From NCBI GenBank assembly GCA_027483505.1, contig JAIXUP010000040.1, forward strand, positions 1 to 64,000: a DNA stretch of 64,000 nucleotides, in the 5' to 3' direction. Of the stretch, positions 56,432 to 64,000 are shown piece after piece. Made by a program: the position numbers and the translations under genes. The stretch's first letter is position 1, and every line of letters begins with the position of its first letter. The notes below the pieces were generated by a model, which was given only the letters and a program-made list of their open reading frames with translations, searched no databases and was not told the DNA's origin. The DNA comes from Hyphomicrobiales bacterium (GTDB lineage Bacteria; Pseudomonadota; Alphaproteobacteria; Rhizobiales; Beijerinckiaceae).

Positions 56432-58119
56432 GCATGCTCCCGAAACAAGCGGGCCGCCTCGTCCGCCGTGAAATACCCCCGCAGGACATCACGCGCCACC
56501 AGCGCGGGGTCACGCGCCGAGGCCGGGCCATAGCCCCCGCCGCCCGGCGTCATCACCTCGACACGGTCACCGGCCTTCAGCGGCACATCCTGATCCTTCG
56601 ACAGATGCTCGGGCGTGAACACCTCTCCGCCACGATGGATGCGCACAATGTTTGGCGCACCGTCCTGCCCGCCTTGCACGCCGGGCGGGCCAAACCGGCC
56701 ATGGTCCATCACGAACGAGGCCCGTGCCTCCCCGCGCAGCAACTCTACCTCGTAGTGCACGCCGAAGCCGCCGCGATGCTGACCCGCCCCACCCGAGCCT
56801 TCGCGCAGGGCAAAGCGCCGGAACAAGATCGGGTAGTACTGCTCCATCACCTCGACAGGCGCGGTCTTGGAAATCCCGATGGTCGAGCAGCCATTGCTCA
56901 ATCCGTCATGCTCGATGTTGCCGCCATAGCCCCCGCCGGAGATCTGGTACATCACATAGGCCGCGCCCTTGGCCGGATCGAAGCCGCCAAGCGCAAAGTT
57001 GCCGGAAGACCCCGCCGGCGCCGCCGTCACCTTTTCGGGGATCGCCTTGGCCAGCGCCAGGAACACCGCTTCGGCAATGCGCTGCGAAACCTCGGCCGCA
57101 CAGCCTGACACCGGGCGCGGATAGCGGGCGTCGAGGAATGTGCCTTCCGGCCTGACGATCTTGAGCGGCTCGAACGCCCCGGCATTCAGCGGCGTATCGG
57201 GAAAAATGTGACGGATGGCGAGGTAGACGGCGGAATAGGTCGTCGCCACGACCGAGTTCATCGGCCCCCGGCACGGCGGCGACGAGCCGGTAAAATCGAA
57301 TCCAAGTTCAGTGCCTTGTACCGTAACCTTCAAGGCGATCGTGAGCGGCTCGTTGACCACGCCATCGGAGTCGACGAACGCCTCGGACGTGTAGACGCCA
57401 TCCGGAATTCCCGCGATGTGGGCCCGCATCAGTTCCGCAGCCCGGACGCGCATGTCTGCGATCGCGGCCCTCAGGGTTGCCGCGCCATAGCGCGCGACCA
57501 GTTCGGCCAGCCTGTTTGCGCCGACCTTCAGCGCCGACGCCTGCGCCTTGATATCTCCAATGCGCTGGTCAGCCACACGGATGTTGGAGGTGATGATCGA
57601 ATAGATCTCCTGATCCATCACTCCGCGCTTGAACAGCTTGACCGGCGGCAGGCGCAGGCCCTCCTGCTCGACTTCGGTCGCCTTGGCCGAGAAGCCTCCT
57701 GGCACCATGCCGCCGATGTCAGGCCAGTGACCCGTATTCTGCAGCCAGCAGAACAGTTCGCCATCGACATGGAACGGCATCGCGAAGCGCACATCCATGA
57801 GGTGCGTGCCGCCGAGATAGGGGTCGTTGACAATGTAGATGTCCTCGGGCTCGGGCGGAGCCACCCGTCCTTCGCGGATCAGCCGGATGATGGCGGCGGT
57901 CGAATGCTGCATTGTGCCGACGAAGACCGGCAGGCCGAACTCGCCCTGTGCGATCAGGGCGCCATCCTCGATCGCGTAGATGCCGGATGACCGGTCATCG
58001 GCCTCAGCGATCACGGGCGAGAAGGCCGAGCGGGTGAAAGCGATGTCCATCTCGTTGCAGACCTGCGTCAGGCCCGCCTGGATGACTGCAATGGTGAGGG
58101 CATCGGGTTTTTCGGTCAT
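56428..58119 (-). CDS. Hydantoinase B/oxoprolinase family protein
   Basis: A 563-residue protein of the HyuB family. Conserved parts are VCNEMDIAFTRSAFSPVIAE, the GTMQHSTAAI and IYIVNDPYLGGTHLMDVR segments, LQNTGHWPDIGGMVPG, FDFTGSSPPCRGPMNS and GGGYGPASARDP near the end. With HyuA it forms ATP-dependent cyclic amide hydrolases (5-oxoprolinase, N-methylhydantoinase) or acetone/acetophenone carboxylases. The lack of a third carboxylase subunit and the ring-catabolism neighbours favour a cyclic amide hydrolase. Overlaps both neighbours by 4 nt. Confidence 0.93.
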   Translation of the reverse strand: MTEKPDALTIAVIQAGLTQVCNEMDIAFTRSAFSPVIAEADDRSSGIYAIEDGALIAQGEFGLPVFVGTMQHSTAAIIRLIREGRVAPPEPEDIYIVNDPYLGGTHLMDVRFAMPFHVDGELFCWLQNTGHWPDIGGMVPGGFSAKATEVEQEGLRLPPVKLFKRGVMDQEIYSIITSNIRVADQRIGDIKAQASALKVGANRLAELVARYGAATLRAAIADMRVRAAELMRAHIAGIPDGVYTSEAFVDSDGVVNEPLTIALKVTVQGTELGFDFTGSSPPCRGPMNSVVATTYSAVYLAIRHIFPDTPLNAGAFEPLKIVRPEGTFLDARYPRPVSGCAAEVSQRIAEAVFLALAKAIPEKVTAAPAGSSGNFALGGFDPAKGAAYVMYQISGGGYGGNIEHDGLSNGCSTIGISKTAPVEVMEQYYPILFRRFALREGSGGAGQHRGGFGVHYEVELLRGEARASFVMDHGRFGPPGVQGGQDGAPNIVRIHRGGEVFTPEHLSKDQDVPLKAGDRVEVMTPGGGGYGPASARDPALVARDVLRGYFTADEAARLFREHA

Positions 58120-60167
58120 GTCAGACCCGCCACAATGCGCAGATTGCCGATCGCGTCCACCCGCGCGCTCCAGCCCGGCTCGATGATCGTGGTGGCGTCG
58201 ATCTGCTGCACGACTGCAGGACCCGCCACCAGCGCGCCGATGGGGAGCATCTCGCGCTGATAGACCTTGGCATCATGCCAAACGCCATCCGCAAAGAGCG
58301 GCCGCAGGCCGACCACCGCTTCGTCAGCGGTGGCCTTGCGCCCATCTGAATCAATCAGGCTCGCCAGCGGCAGCGCCCGGCGCTTGCCGATCACCGAAGT
58401 GATGAGATTGACCAGCACCGCGCGGATTTCCGGCAACGTGACCTGAAAGCGCTTGAAGTAAGCAGCCTCGAACAGCGCCTGCAAAGCCTCGCGGCTGACC
58501 TCGCCGGCAGGCAAAGCCACGCGGATCAGATGCGTCTGCCCGCGGAACTGCATGTCGGCCCCGTGCAGCACCACGGTTTCGACGATCTCGTCCTGCTCAT
58601 CGGCGTTGATCGCCAGCCCCTGCGCCCTCTGCGCTGCCAGCACCGTAGCGACATGGCCCATGTCGGCCTGATCAAGCCCGATGTTCAGCGTTTGCACGAA
58701 ATCCTGGCGCAGGTCCGCGACGAGGCACCCCAGCGCATTGGTCAGTCCCGGCCTGGCCGGCACCAGCACTTCAGCCAGACCAAGCTCCCGCGCCAACGCC
58801 ACGGCATGAAGCGGCCCCGCACCACCGAAGGCGAACAGCGCGAAATCGCGCGGATCATGCCCGCGCGAGAGCGACACCATGCGGATCGCCCCTGCCATGT
58901 GCATGTTGCCAAGGGTCAGCACGGCAGATGCTGCCGCTTCGATGCTGAGCCCAAGCGGCCTGGCCAGCTTCGCCTCCACGATGGCCCGCACATGGTCGAC
59001 CGTGACGGGGTTCTTCACCGCGAGCAGCTTGCCCGGATCAAGCCGCCCGAGCACGAGATTGGCATCGGTGATGGTGACGTCGGCGCCGCCGCGCCCGTAG
59101 CAGATCGGGCCGGGCTCCGAGCCAGCCGAATGCGGGCCGACAGTCAGCATGCCGGCGGCATTCAGCGTTGCGATGGAGCCGCCGCCCGCGCCGACCGTGC
59201 GCACATCGACCATCGGCACATGGATCGGCAGGCCATAGGCGATGGTGAGTTCAGCCGACACCTCCGGCACGCCGCCATGGATCAGCGCCACATCCGTCGA
59301 GGTGCCGCCCATGTCATAGGTGATGGCGTTGGCGAGGCCGGATTGCTCCAGCGTCGCGGCTGCTGCCATCACGCCCGAGGCCGGGCCGCTCATCACCGTC
59401 TTCGCGGCATCGCGCGCCACAAGACGGGCGGAGACCGTGCCGCCATTGCCGTTCATGACCAAGAGGTCACGCCTGAAGCCCCGCGCTTCAAGCTCGCCTT
59501 GAAGCCGACGGATGTAGCGATCAAGGATCGGTTGCACGGCGGCGTTGACGCTCGCCGTCGTGCCGCGTTCATACTCGCGGTATTCGGAGAGCAGCGCATG
59601 GCCGAGCGTGATGTAGCCATTCGGCCAGATGTCGCGCGCGATCTCGCCGGCGCGCAATTCATGCGACGGGTTGGCATAGGCGTGCAGGAAGTGGATCACC
59701 AGCGCCTCGCAGCCATCGGCGATCAGCCTTTGCGCGGCCTCCCGCACGGCGCCTTCTTCAAGCGCTGTGACCACCTGCCCGCGCGCATCCATCCGCTCGG
59801 GAATTTCGATGCGAAGCTCGCGCGGTATCAGCGGCTCGAAGGTGCCGAACAGGCCATAGGGCTTGGGCCGCGTCCGGCGGCCAAGCTCCAGCGTGTCACG
59901 GAAACCCATGGTGGTGATCAGGCCGACGCGGGCCAGCTTGCGTTCCAGCACGGCATTTGTGGTGGCCGTGGTGCCGTGGATGATCAAGTCGAGATCAGCA
60001 GGCAAAACCCCGGTCGCCTCAATGGCGGCGATCACGCCATGCGCCTGGTTGCCCGCCGTGGTGGGGATTTTCGCCAGCCTGACGGTTCCCGCCTCACCTG
60101 CAACCGCCTCGTAAAGCAGCAGATCGGTGAACGTGCCCCCCACATCGATGCCAGCCACACGGCGCAA
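58116..60167 (-). CDS. Hydantoinase/oxoprolinase A family protein
   Basis: A 683-residue protein with the HyuA ATPase fold. The N-terminal phosphate loop is AGIDVGGTFTDLLLYEA. IHGTTATTNAVLERKLARVG, SEYREYERGTTASVNAAVQP, ITYDMGGTSTDVALI and FGGAGPLHAVALARELG are diagnostic. It uses ATP to activate a cyclic amide for hydrolysis together with HyuB. The start is a TTG at 60167 preceded by GAGGGG; a TGA stop lies just upstream in frame and a GTG at 60158 is the alternative. It is the first gene of the coupled hyuA-hyuB-FAD-hydroxylase run. Confidence 0.93.
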   Translation of the reverse strand: MRRVAGIDVGGTFTDLLLYEAVAGEAGTVRLAKIPTTAGNQAHGVIAAIEATGVLPADLDLIIHGTTATTNAVLERKLARVGLITTMGFRDTLELGRRTRPKPYGLFGTFEPLIPRELRIEIPERMDARGQVVTALEEGAVREAAQRLIADGCEALVIHFLHAYANPSHELRAGEIARDIWPNGYITLGHALLSEYREYERGTTASVNAAVQPILDRYIRRLQGELEARGFRRDLLVMNGNGGTVSARLVARDAAKTVMSGPASGVMAAAATLEQSGLANAITYDMGGTSTDVALIHGGVPEVSAELTIAYGLPIHVPMVDVRTVGAGGGSIATLNAAGMLTVGPHSAGSEPGPICYGRGGADVTITDANLVLGRLDPGKLLAVKNPVTVDHVRAIVEAKLARPLGLSIEAAASAVLTLGNMHMAGAIRMVSLSRGHDPRDFALFAFGGAGPLHAVALARELGLAEVLVPARPGLTNALGCLVADLRQDFVQTLNIGLDQADMGHVATVLAAQRAQGLAINADEQDEIVETVVLHGADMQFRGQTHLIRVALPAGEVSREALQALFEAAYFKRFQVTLPEIRAVLVNLITSVIGKRRALPLASLIDSDGRKATADEAVVGLRPLFADGVWHDAKVYQREMLPIGALVAGPAVVQQIDATTIIEPGWSARVDAIGNLRIVAGLT

Positions 60168-60268
60168 TCGGCAGACCCCTCATTCGGATGAGATCATTTG
60201 TGCACGAATGAGTTTGGCGGGCAAGGTGGGTGATGACTTTTGAAGCTGGCTGCGCAATTCTTAAGTCC

Positions 60269-60601
60269 ATGATCATTGCGACGCGCCGACTGACGATCGA
60301 CACAGGCACAGACCAGCACGCGCTTGAGATACGCATTTATGCTCCGGTAGCAACAGACGTCGATTTTTGCTGTTCTTACGAGATTGACTGGCCCGGACGT
60401 GTCGAAAAAACAGCGATGTTTGGTCTCGACAGCGCGCAAGCCCTGATCCTTGAGTTCAATGCCATAGGCAGCACTTTGTATAGCAGCGAGTATCACGAAA
60501 ACGGTCAATTGAGTTGGAACGATGAGGCGTCGGGTTATGGGTTTCCCGTGGTACCGACATTGCGGCAGATGCTCGTCGGCGACGACGCCCGTTTCTTCTG
60601 A
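60269..60601 (+). CDS. Hypothetical protein, possibly DUF6968-like
   Basis: A 110-residue protein on the strand opposite to the whole surrounding cluster. It reads as a small soluble alpha/beta protein: MIIATRRLTIDTG, LEIRIYAPVATDVDFCCSYE, then ALILEFNAIGSTLY and a C-terminal GYGFPVVPTLRQML. I tentatively recall similar small proteins annotated DUF6968, without certainty. Base composition is lower in GC than its neighbours, so it may be an insertion by transfer. The ATG at 60269 is the more natural start than one at 60230. It is convergent with the LivF gene. Confidence 0.6.
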   Translation: MIIATRRLTIDTGTDQHALEIRIYAPVATDVDFCCSYEIDWPGRVEKTAMFGLDSAQALILEFNAIGSTLYSSEYHENGQLSWNDEASGYGFPVVPTLRQMLVGDDARFF

Positions 60602-60606
60602 CCCAA

Positions 60607-61320
60607 TCAGACCGTCAGATATGCTTCCCTGACCTCATCATTCGCCTCAAGCTCCGCCATCGTGCCCGAAAAGCGGATCGCGCCTTTTTCGATGACATAG
60701 GCGCGGTCGGAGACAGCCGCCGCGAAGTGCAGGTTCTGCTCGCATAGCAGCACCGCTATACCTGTCGCCTTCATGGCAATCACGGCTTCGGCCATCTGCT
60801 CGACGATGACAGGGGCCAGCCCTTCGGACGGCTCGTCCAGCAGCACCATGTCGGGGTTGCCCATCAGCGTGCGGGCGATTGTCAGCATCTGCTGCTCGCC
60901 GCCCGACATGGCCGAGGCGCGGCGGCCCTCCATTTCTGCGAGATTGGGAAAGATCGCGTAGAGCTTTTCCAGCGTCCACGCCTTACGGCCATCACGCGCC
61001 GGGCGGCGGCCCACTTCAAGGTTCTCCTGCACGGTGAGGTCCGTGAAGATGCGGCGTTCCTCTGGCACATAGCCGAGGCCGAGCCGGGCGATACGGTAGG
61101 ATGGCAGCCTGCGGATGTCCTCGCCGGCGAAGCTCAAGGCCTCTGCACTCGCCTCAACCATGCCAATGATCGCCTTCAGCGTCGTGGTCTTGCCGGCGCC
61201 ATTGCGGCCCATCAGCGCCACCACCTCGCCGCGCCGCGCATCAAGCGAGACGCCGAACAGCACCTCCGCCATGCCATAGGCGGCGCTGAGATTGCGGATG
61301 CTCAGGAGGGCTTCGGTCAT
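60607..61320 (-). CDS. livF: Branched-chain-type ABC transporter, ATP-binding protein LivF
   Basis: A 237-residue ABC ATPase of the LivF type. Walker A is GRNGAGKTT, the LGYVPEERRIFTDLTVQEN segment is typical of LivF, the signature is MSGGEQQMLTIARTL, Walker B is MVLLDEPSEGLAP, and the switch region is CEQNLHFA. It acts with LivG and the fused permease in uptake of amino acids or other small carboxylates, amides or heterocycles. A REP-like palindrome lies between it and livG. Confidence 0.93.
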   Translation of the reverse strand: MTEALLSIRNLSAAYGMAEVLFGVSLDARRGEVVALMGRNGAGKTTTLKAIIGMVEASAEALSFAGEDIRRLPSYRIARLGLGYVPEERRIFTDLTVQENLEVGRRPARDGRKAWTLEKLYAIFPNLAEMEGRRASAMSGGEQQMLTIARTLMGNPDMVLLDEPSEGLAPVIVEQMAEAVIAMKATGIAVLLCEQNLHFAAAVSDRAYVIEKGAIRFSGTMAELEANDEVREAYLTV

Positions 61321-61348
61321 CGTGGAACGCGCCTGCTTCGTTCACCCG

Positions 61349-61435
61349 CCATCCTCATCCTGAGCTTGTCGAAGGAGGAGAAGTCAGCCTGCATCACACT
61401 GGAAGCATCCGACGACGGGCTCAGGATGAGAATGG
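61349..61435. repeat. REP-like palindromic repeat, copy 2 (paired arms)
   Basis: CCATCCTCATCCTGAGC (61349-61365) and GCTCAGGATGAGAATGG (61419-61435) are inverted copies with one mismatch in 17. The left part, 61354-61380, is the reverse complement of the repeat at 31065-31091 with 25 of 27 matches. The element lies in the 136-bp gap between livG and livF and could form a hairpin in the mRNA. Confidence 0.75.
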
Positions 61436-61456
61436 TGGGGCTCGGACGGGCGGCCA

Positions 61457-62236
61457 TCACACCCGCCCCCGCCGTGCCCGCATCGCAGCCGCCACGCCCA
61501 TGTCGCCGAGGTATACCTGCTTGACGCGCGCGTTGGAGCGGACCTCGTCGGGCTTGCCGTCGGCGATGATCTCGCCGCGCACCAGCACCAGGATGCGGTC
61601 GGCATGGGCGAAGACCGCGTCCATGTCATGCTCGGTGAACAGCACGCCGATCTTGCGCTGCCGCGCGATGGTCGCGGTGATGTCCATCAGTTGCGCCCTC
61701 TCCTTCGGCGCCATGCCGGCGGTCGGCTCGTCCATCAGCAAGAGCTTTGGCGCGGAAGCGAGCGCGATCGCCAGCTCCACGCGCTTGACGTCGCCATAGG
61801 CCAACTCACGCACCGGACGGTCGGCGTCCGCGCGCATGCCGACGAGATCGAGCAGGTCCAGCGCCTCGGGCCGATAGCGGGTCTCGGCCCGCGCGCCAAC
61901 TGACATGATCTGGTCATGCCACGAGATCAGCGCCATCTGCACATTCTCGGCCACGCTCATCGACACGAAGGTCTGCGCAATCTGGAAGGTGCGCCCGATG
62001 CCGCGCCGCCAGACCTCGCGCGGCGCGAGGCCCGAGATCGGCTGGCCCGCCAGCAGCACTTGCCCTGAATCAGGGCGAAGCTGCCCGCCGACCATGTTGA
62101 ACGTGGTCGATTTGCCCGCCCCGTTCGGCCCGATGATGGCCAGCATGTCGCCGGCCTCCAGCGCGAAGGCCACGTCCTTGGCGGCCACCACGCCGCCGAA
62201 GCGCTTGTTGAGGCCTGTGACCTTGAGCAGCGTCAT
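61457..62236 (-). CDS. livG: Branched-chain-type ABC transporter, ATP-binding protein LivG
   Basis: A 259-residue ABC ATPase of the LivG type. Walker A is GPNGAGKSTTFNMVGG, the LivG-specific RRGIGRTFQIAQTFVSMSV segment follows, the signature-like LAYGDVKRVELAIALAS replaces LSGGQ as usual in LivG, Walker B is LLLMDEPTAGMAP, and the switch is FTEHDMDAVF. The open frame runs far upstream, but the ATG at 62236 overlaps the permease stop by 4 nt and begins the conserved domain. Confidence 0.93.
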   Translation of the reverse strand: MTLLKVTGLNKRFGGVVAAKDVAFALEAGDMLAIIGPNGAGKSTTFNMVGGQLRPDSGQVLLAGQPISGLAPREVWRRGIGRTFQIAQTFVSMSVAENVQMALISWHDQIMSVGARAETRYRPEALDLLDLVGMRADADRPVRELAYGDVKRVELAIALASAPKLLLMDEPTAGMAPKERAQLMDITATIARQRKIGVLFTEHDMDAVFAHADRILVLVRGEIIADGKPDEVRSNARVKQVYLGDMGVAAAMRARRGRV

Positions 62237-64000
62237 GAGGGCGCGACCGCAGGCTTTGGCGCCGGTTTGAAACGGTCCGTCAGCGAGGCCGCGGCCCCCG
62301 AAATCCCGCGCGGGAAGACCAGCACCATGAGGATGATCGAAGCCCCGAGGAACATCCGCCAGAAATCCGTCAGCGGCATGAAGAAGTCCTTGATCGAGTG
62401 AAACGCAGCCGCCCCGACCAGCGGGCCAATCACCGTCTGGATGCCGCCCAGCAGCACCATCACCAGAAAGTCCACCGACATCGGGATCGAGATCATCGTC
62501 GGGTCGATCGAGCCCTTCGAGAAAGAGTAAAGGCCTCCCGCAAGGCCCGCCGCCGCTCCCGACAGCGTGAAGGCAAACCAGCGGATGCGGCGCACATCGA
62601 TTCCAATGGCGTCGGCGCGCGTCGCGCTGTCGCGTGCCGCCCGCAAGGCATAGCCGAACGGCGCGTAGATGGCATGGCGCAGCGCGATGATGGCGCTCAG
62701 CGTGAAGGCAAGCACGACGCAGAAATACACCTGCCGGCTTGACGCCCAGCTTGAGGGCCAGACGCCGACGACGCCATTGTCGCCTCCGGTGAACTCGACC
62801 CACTGGAAGCACACCGCATAGACGATCTGCGCGAAGGCCAGCGTCAGCATGGCGAGATAGATGCCGGACAGCCGCACAACGAAATAGCCGAACAGGGCGG
62901 CGAACGCCCCCGCGATGATCGGCGCCAGCAGGATCGACGGCTCCATGGAGAGGCCACCCTTTGTTACAAGCAGCCCGGCGGCATAGGCGCCGAGTCCGAA
63001 ATAGGCTGCATGCCCGAACGAGACGATGCCGCCGACACCGATCAGGAAATGCAGCGAAAACGCTGCCAGCGCCAGCACCAGCACCTCGATGCCGACCTTG
63101 ACCATGTAGTTGTCGCCGAACACGGGCAATGCCAGCAGCACGGCGATGGCCAAGCCCGCCACGATGTTGTCGACCGTGCCGAAGCGCTTCAGCGACAGGA
63201 TGCCCTCGGGCAGGATCGCCCTCCCCGCCGCAGCATCAGATTTGCCGAACAGGCCCCACGGCTTGACCACGAGCACCACCGCCATCAGCAGGAACACCAG
63301 CACCAGCGTGATCTTCGGGAAGATGAGGATGCCGAAGGCTTGCAATTGCCCGATGATCAGCGCTGCGATGAAGGCGCCGGGCACCGACCCCATGCCCCCG
63401 ATCACGGTGACCACAAAGACCTCGGTGATGATCGAGATGTCCATCTGCGTGTTGATCGCCACACGCGGGATCTGCAGCGCGCCGCCAAGGCCCGCCAGGA
63501 AAGCGCCGAGGAACAGCGTGCCGGTGAACAGCCAGGCCTGGTTGACGCCGAGCGCAGCCACCATCTCGCGGTCCTGCGTCGCGGCGCGGATCAGCACGCC
63601 GAAACGCGTCTTCTGCATCAGCAGCCATAGCACAGCCAGAACCACGATCCCGGCTGCGATCAGGAAGAGTTCATAGGCGGGAAAGCGCTGGTCCATGATG
63701 AACACGCCATGGCGCAGGGATGGCGCACGCGGACCGGGGATTTCGACCGCGCCCCAGATCTTGATGACAAGGTCCTGCACGATCAGCACGACGCCGAAAG
63801 TCGCAAGCAACTGAAAGAGTTCCGGTACGTGGTAGATTCGGCGCAGGAGGATGATTTCCATCAAGGCGCCGAACACGCCGACGATCAGCGCGGAGATGAG
63901 GACGCCGAGCAGGAACATCGGCAGCGAGCGGTCGACATCGAGCAGCAGCGGCACGATCGTGACGGCGAGATAGGCCCCCAGCATGTACAGCGAGCCATGG
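62233..64000 (-). CDS. Branched-chain-type ABC transporter permease, LivH-LivM fusion (N-terminus outside window)
   Basis: At least 588 residues; the start lies beyond the window edge, since the frame is open through HGSLYMLGAYLA at 64000, typical of an internal LivH segment. The first half is LivH-like (LRRIYHVPELFQLLATFG, QDREMVAALGVNQAW, VFVVTVIGGMGSVPGA). The second half is LivM-like (LIGVGGIVSFGHAAYFGLGA, ALRAARDSATRADAIGID, SFSKGSIDPTMIS, VMVLLGGIQTVIGPLVGA). LivH and LivM are normally separate, so this is a natural fusion. No periplasmic binding protein gene is in the window; it is expected further along the minus strand's upstream side. Confidence 0.92.
   Translation of the reverse strand, partial: HGSLYMLGAYLAVTIVPLLLDVDRSLPMFLLGVLISALIVGVFGALMEIILLRRIYHVPELFQLLATFGVVLIVQDLVIKIWGAVEIPGPRAPSLRHGVFIMDQRFPAYELFLIAAGIVVLAVLWLLMQKTRFGVLIRAATQDREMVAALGVNQAWLFTGTLFLGAFLAGLGGALQIPRVAINTQMDISIITEVFVVTVIGGMGSVPGAFIAALIIGQLQAFGILIFPKITLVLVFLLMAVVLVVKPWGLFGKSDAAAGRAILPEGILSLKRFGTVDNIVAGLAIAVLLALPVFGDNYMVKVGIEVLVLALAAFSLHFLIGVGGIVSFGHAAYFGLGAYAAGLLVTKGGLSMEPSILLAPIIAGAFAALFGYFVVRLSGIYLAMLTLAFAQIVYAVCFQWVEFTGGDNGVVGVWPSSWASSRQVYFCVVLAFTLSAIIALRHAIYAPFGYALRAARDSATRADAIGIDVRRIRWFAFTLSGAAAGLAGGLYSFSKGSIDPTMISIPMSVDFLVMVLLGGIQTVIGPLVGAAAFHSIKDFFMPLTDFWRMFLGASIILMVLVFPRGISGAAASLTDRFKPAPKPAVAPS

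Noticed and set aside
58530-60191. A 553-codon open frame antisense to the hydantoinase A gene
   Set aside because: The sense strand encodes a complete HyuA with all motifs; the antisense product has no recognisable features.

Overview
The window is a 64 kb piece of a GC-rich alphaproteobacterial chromosome, most likely from the Hyphomicrobiales (Rhizobiales). The evidence is gene content and order. There is a tolC-popZ-valS block with a Pcm-like gene beside it, an ExoR-like Sel1 protein between ilvD and xthA, a complete aapJQMP amino-acid transporter divergent from metC, and a Sir2 / tandem cold-shock protein / DUF192 / tRNA-Pro / NDUFS4-like group. I see no phage, insertion sequence or CRISPR array. 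The genus cannot be decided from what is visible.

Layout. 1-2460: tail of an isovaleryl-CoA-dehydrogenase-like gene, an AT-richer orphan gene, an LrgA/LrgB pair and a DedA-type membrane protein. 2461-12140: ilvD, exoR-like gene, xthA, valS, popZ, tolC, pcm-like gene and tRNA-Cys. 12345-23948: tRNA-Asn, then photolyase, FAD amine oxidase (COG2907), DUF1365 protein, cyclopropane-fatty-acid-synthase-like methyltransferase, an HD-GYP protein, a GPH-type transporter, sulfurtransferase and AlaX, and finally a ChrR-like cupin protein and a short-chain dehydrogenase. 24006-33846: the aap transporter, metC, a PNPOx-like protein, two tRNAs and small conserved genes. 34000-36696: aminotransferase, 6-phosphogluconate dehydrogenase and gluconokinase. 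36704-43534: a peptide-type ABC transporter divergent from an MlrC-like M81 peptidase. 43547-49108: mixed genes including glpD-amidase. 49220-64000: a long minus-strand catabolic cluster that runs off the window.

Two regions stand out. The first (12.6-23.9 kb) gathers most gene families of the singlet-oxygen (RpoE-ChrR, ECF11) response known from Rhodobacter sphaeroides. Two sites of the form TGATCY-N18-TAAGNC lie upstream of the transporter and of the ChrR-like gene. That ChrR-like protein lacks the usual zinc cysteines of the anti-sigma domain, and no sigma factor gene is next to it. The COG2907, DUF1365 and methyltransferase genes are candidates for modifying membrane fatty acids, possibly to furan fatty acids.

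The second (49.2-64.0 kb) combines a fused LivHM permease and two Liv ATPases with hydantoinase/oxoprolinase A and B subunits, a molybdenum hydroxylase (fused iron-sulfur and molybdopterin subunit plus a FAD subunit), a 6-hydroxynicotinate-reductase-like iron-sulfur protein, a MarR regulator, a UPF0280 protein and a DUF1185 protein. Most neighbours overlap by 1-4 nt. This looks like uptake, hydroxylation, reduction and hydrolytic opening of an N-heterocycle. The substrate is unknown; a nicotinate-like ring is one possibility. A 159-bp imperfect palindrome splits the cluster, and REP-like elements occur here and near 31.07 kb.
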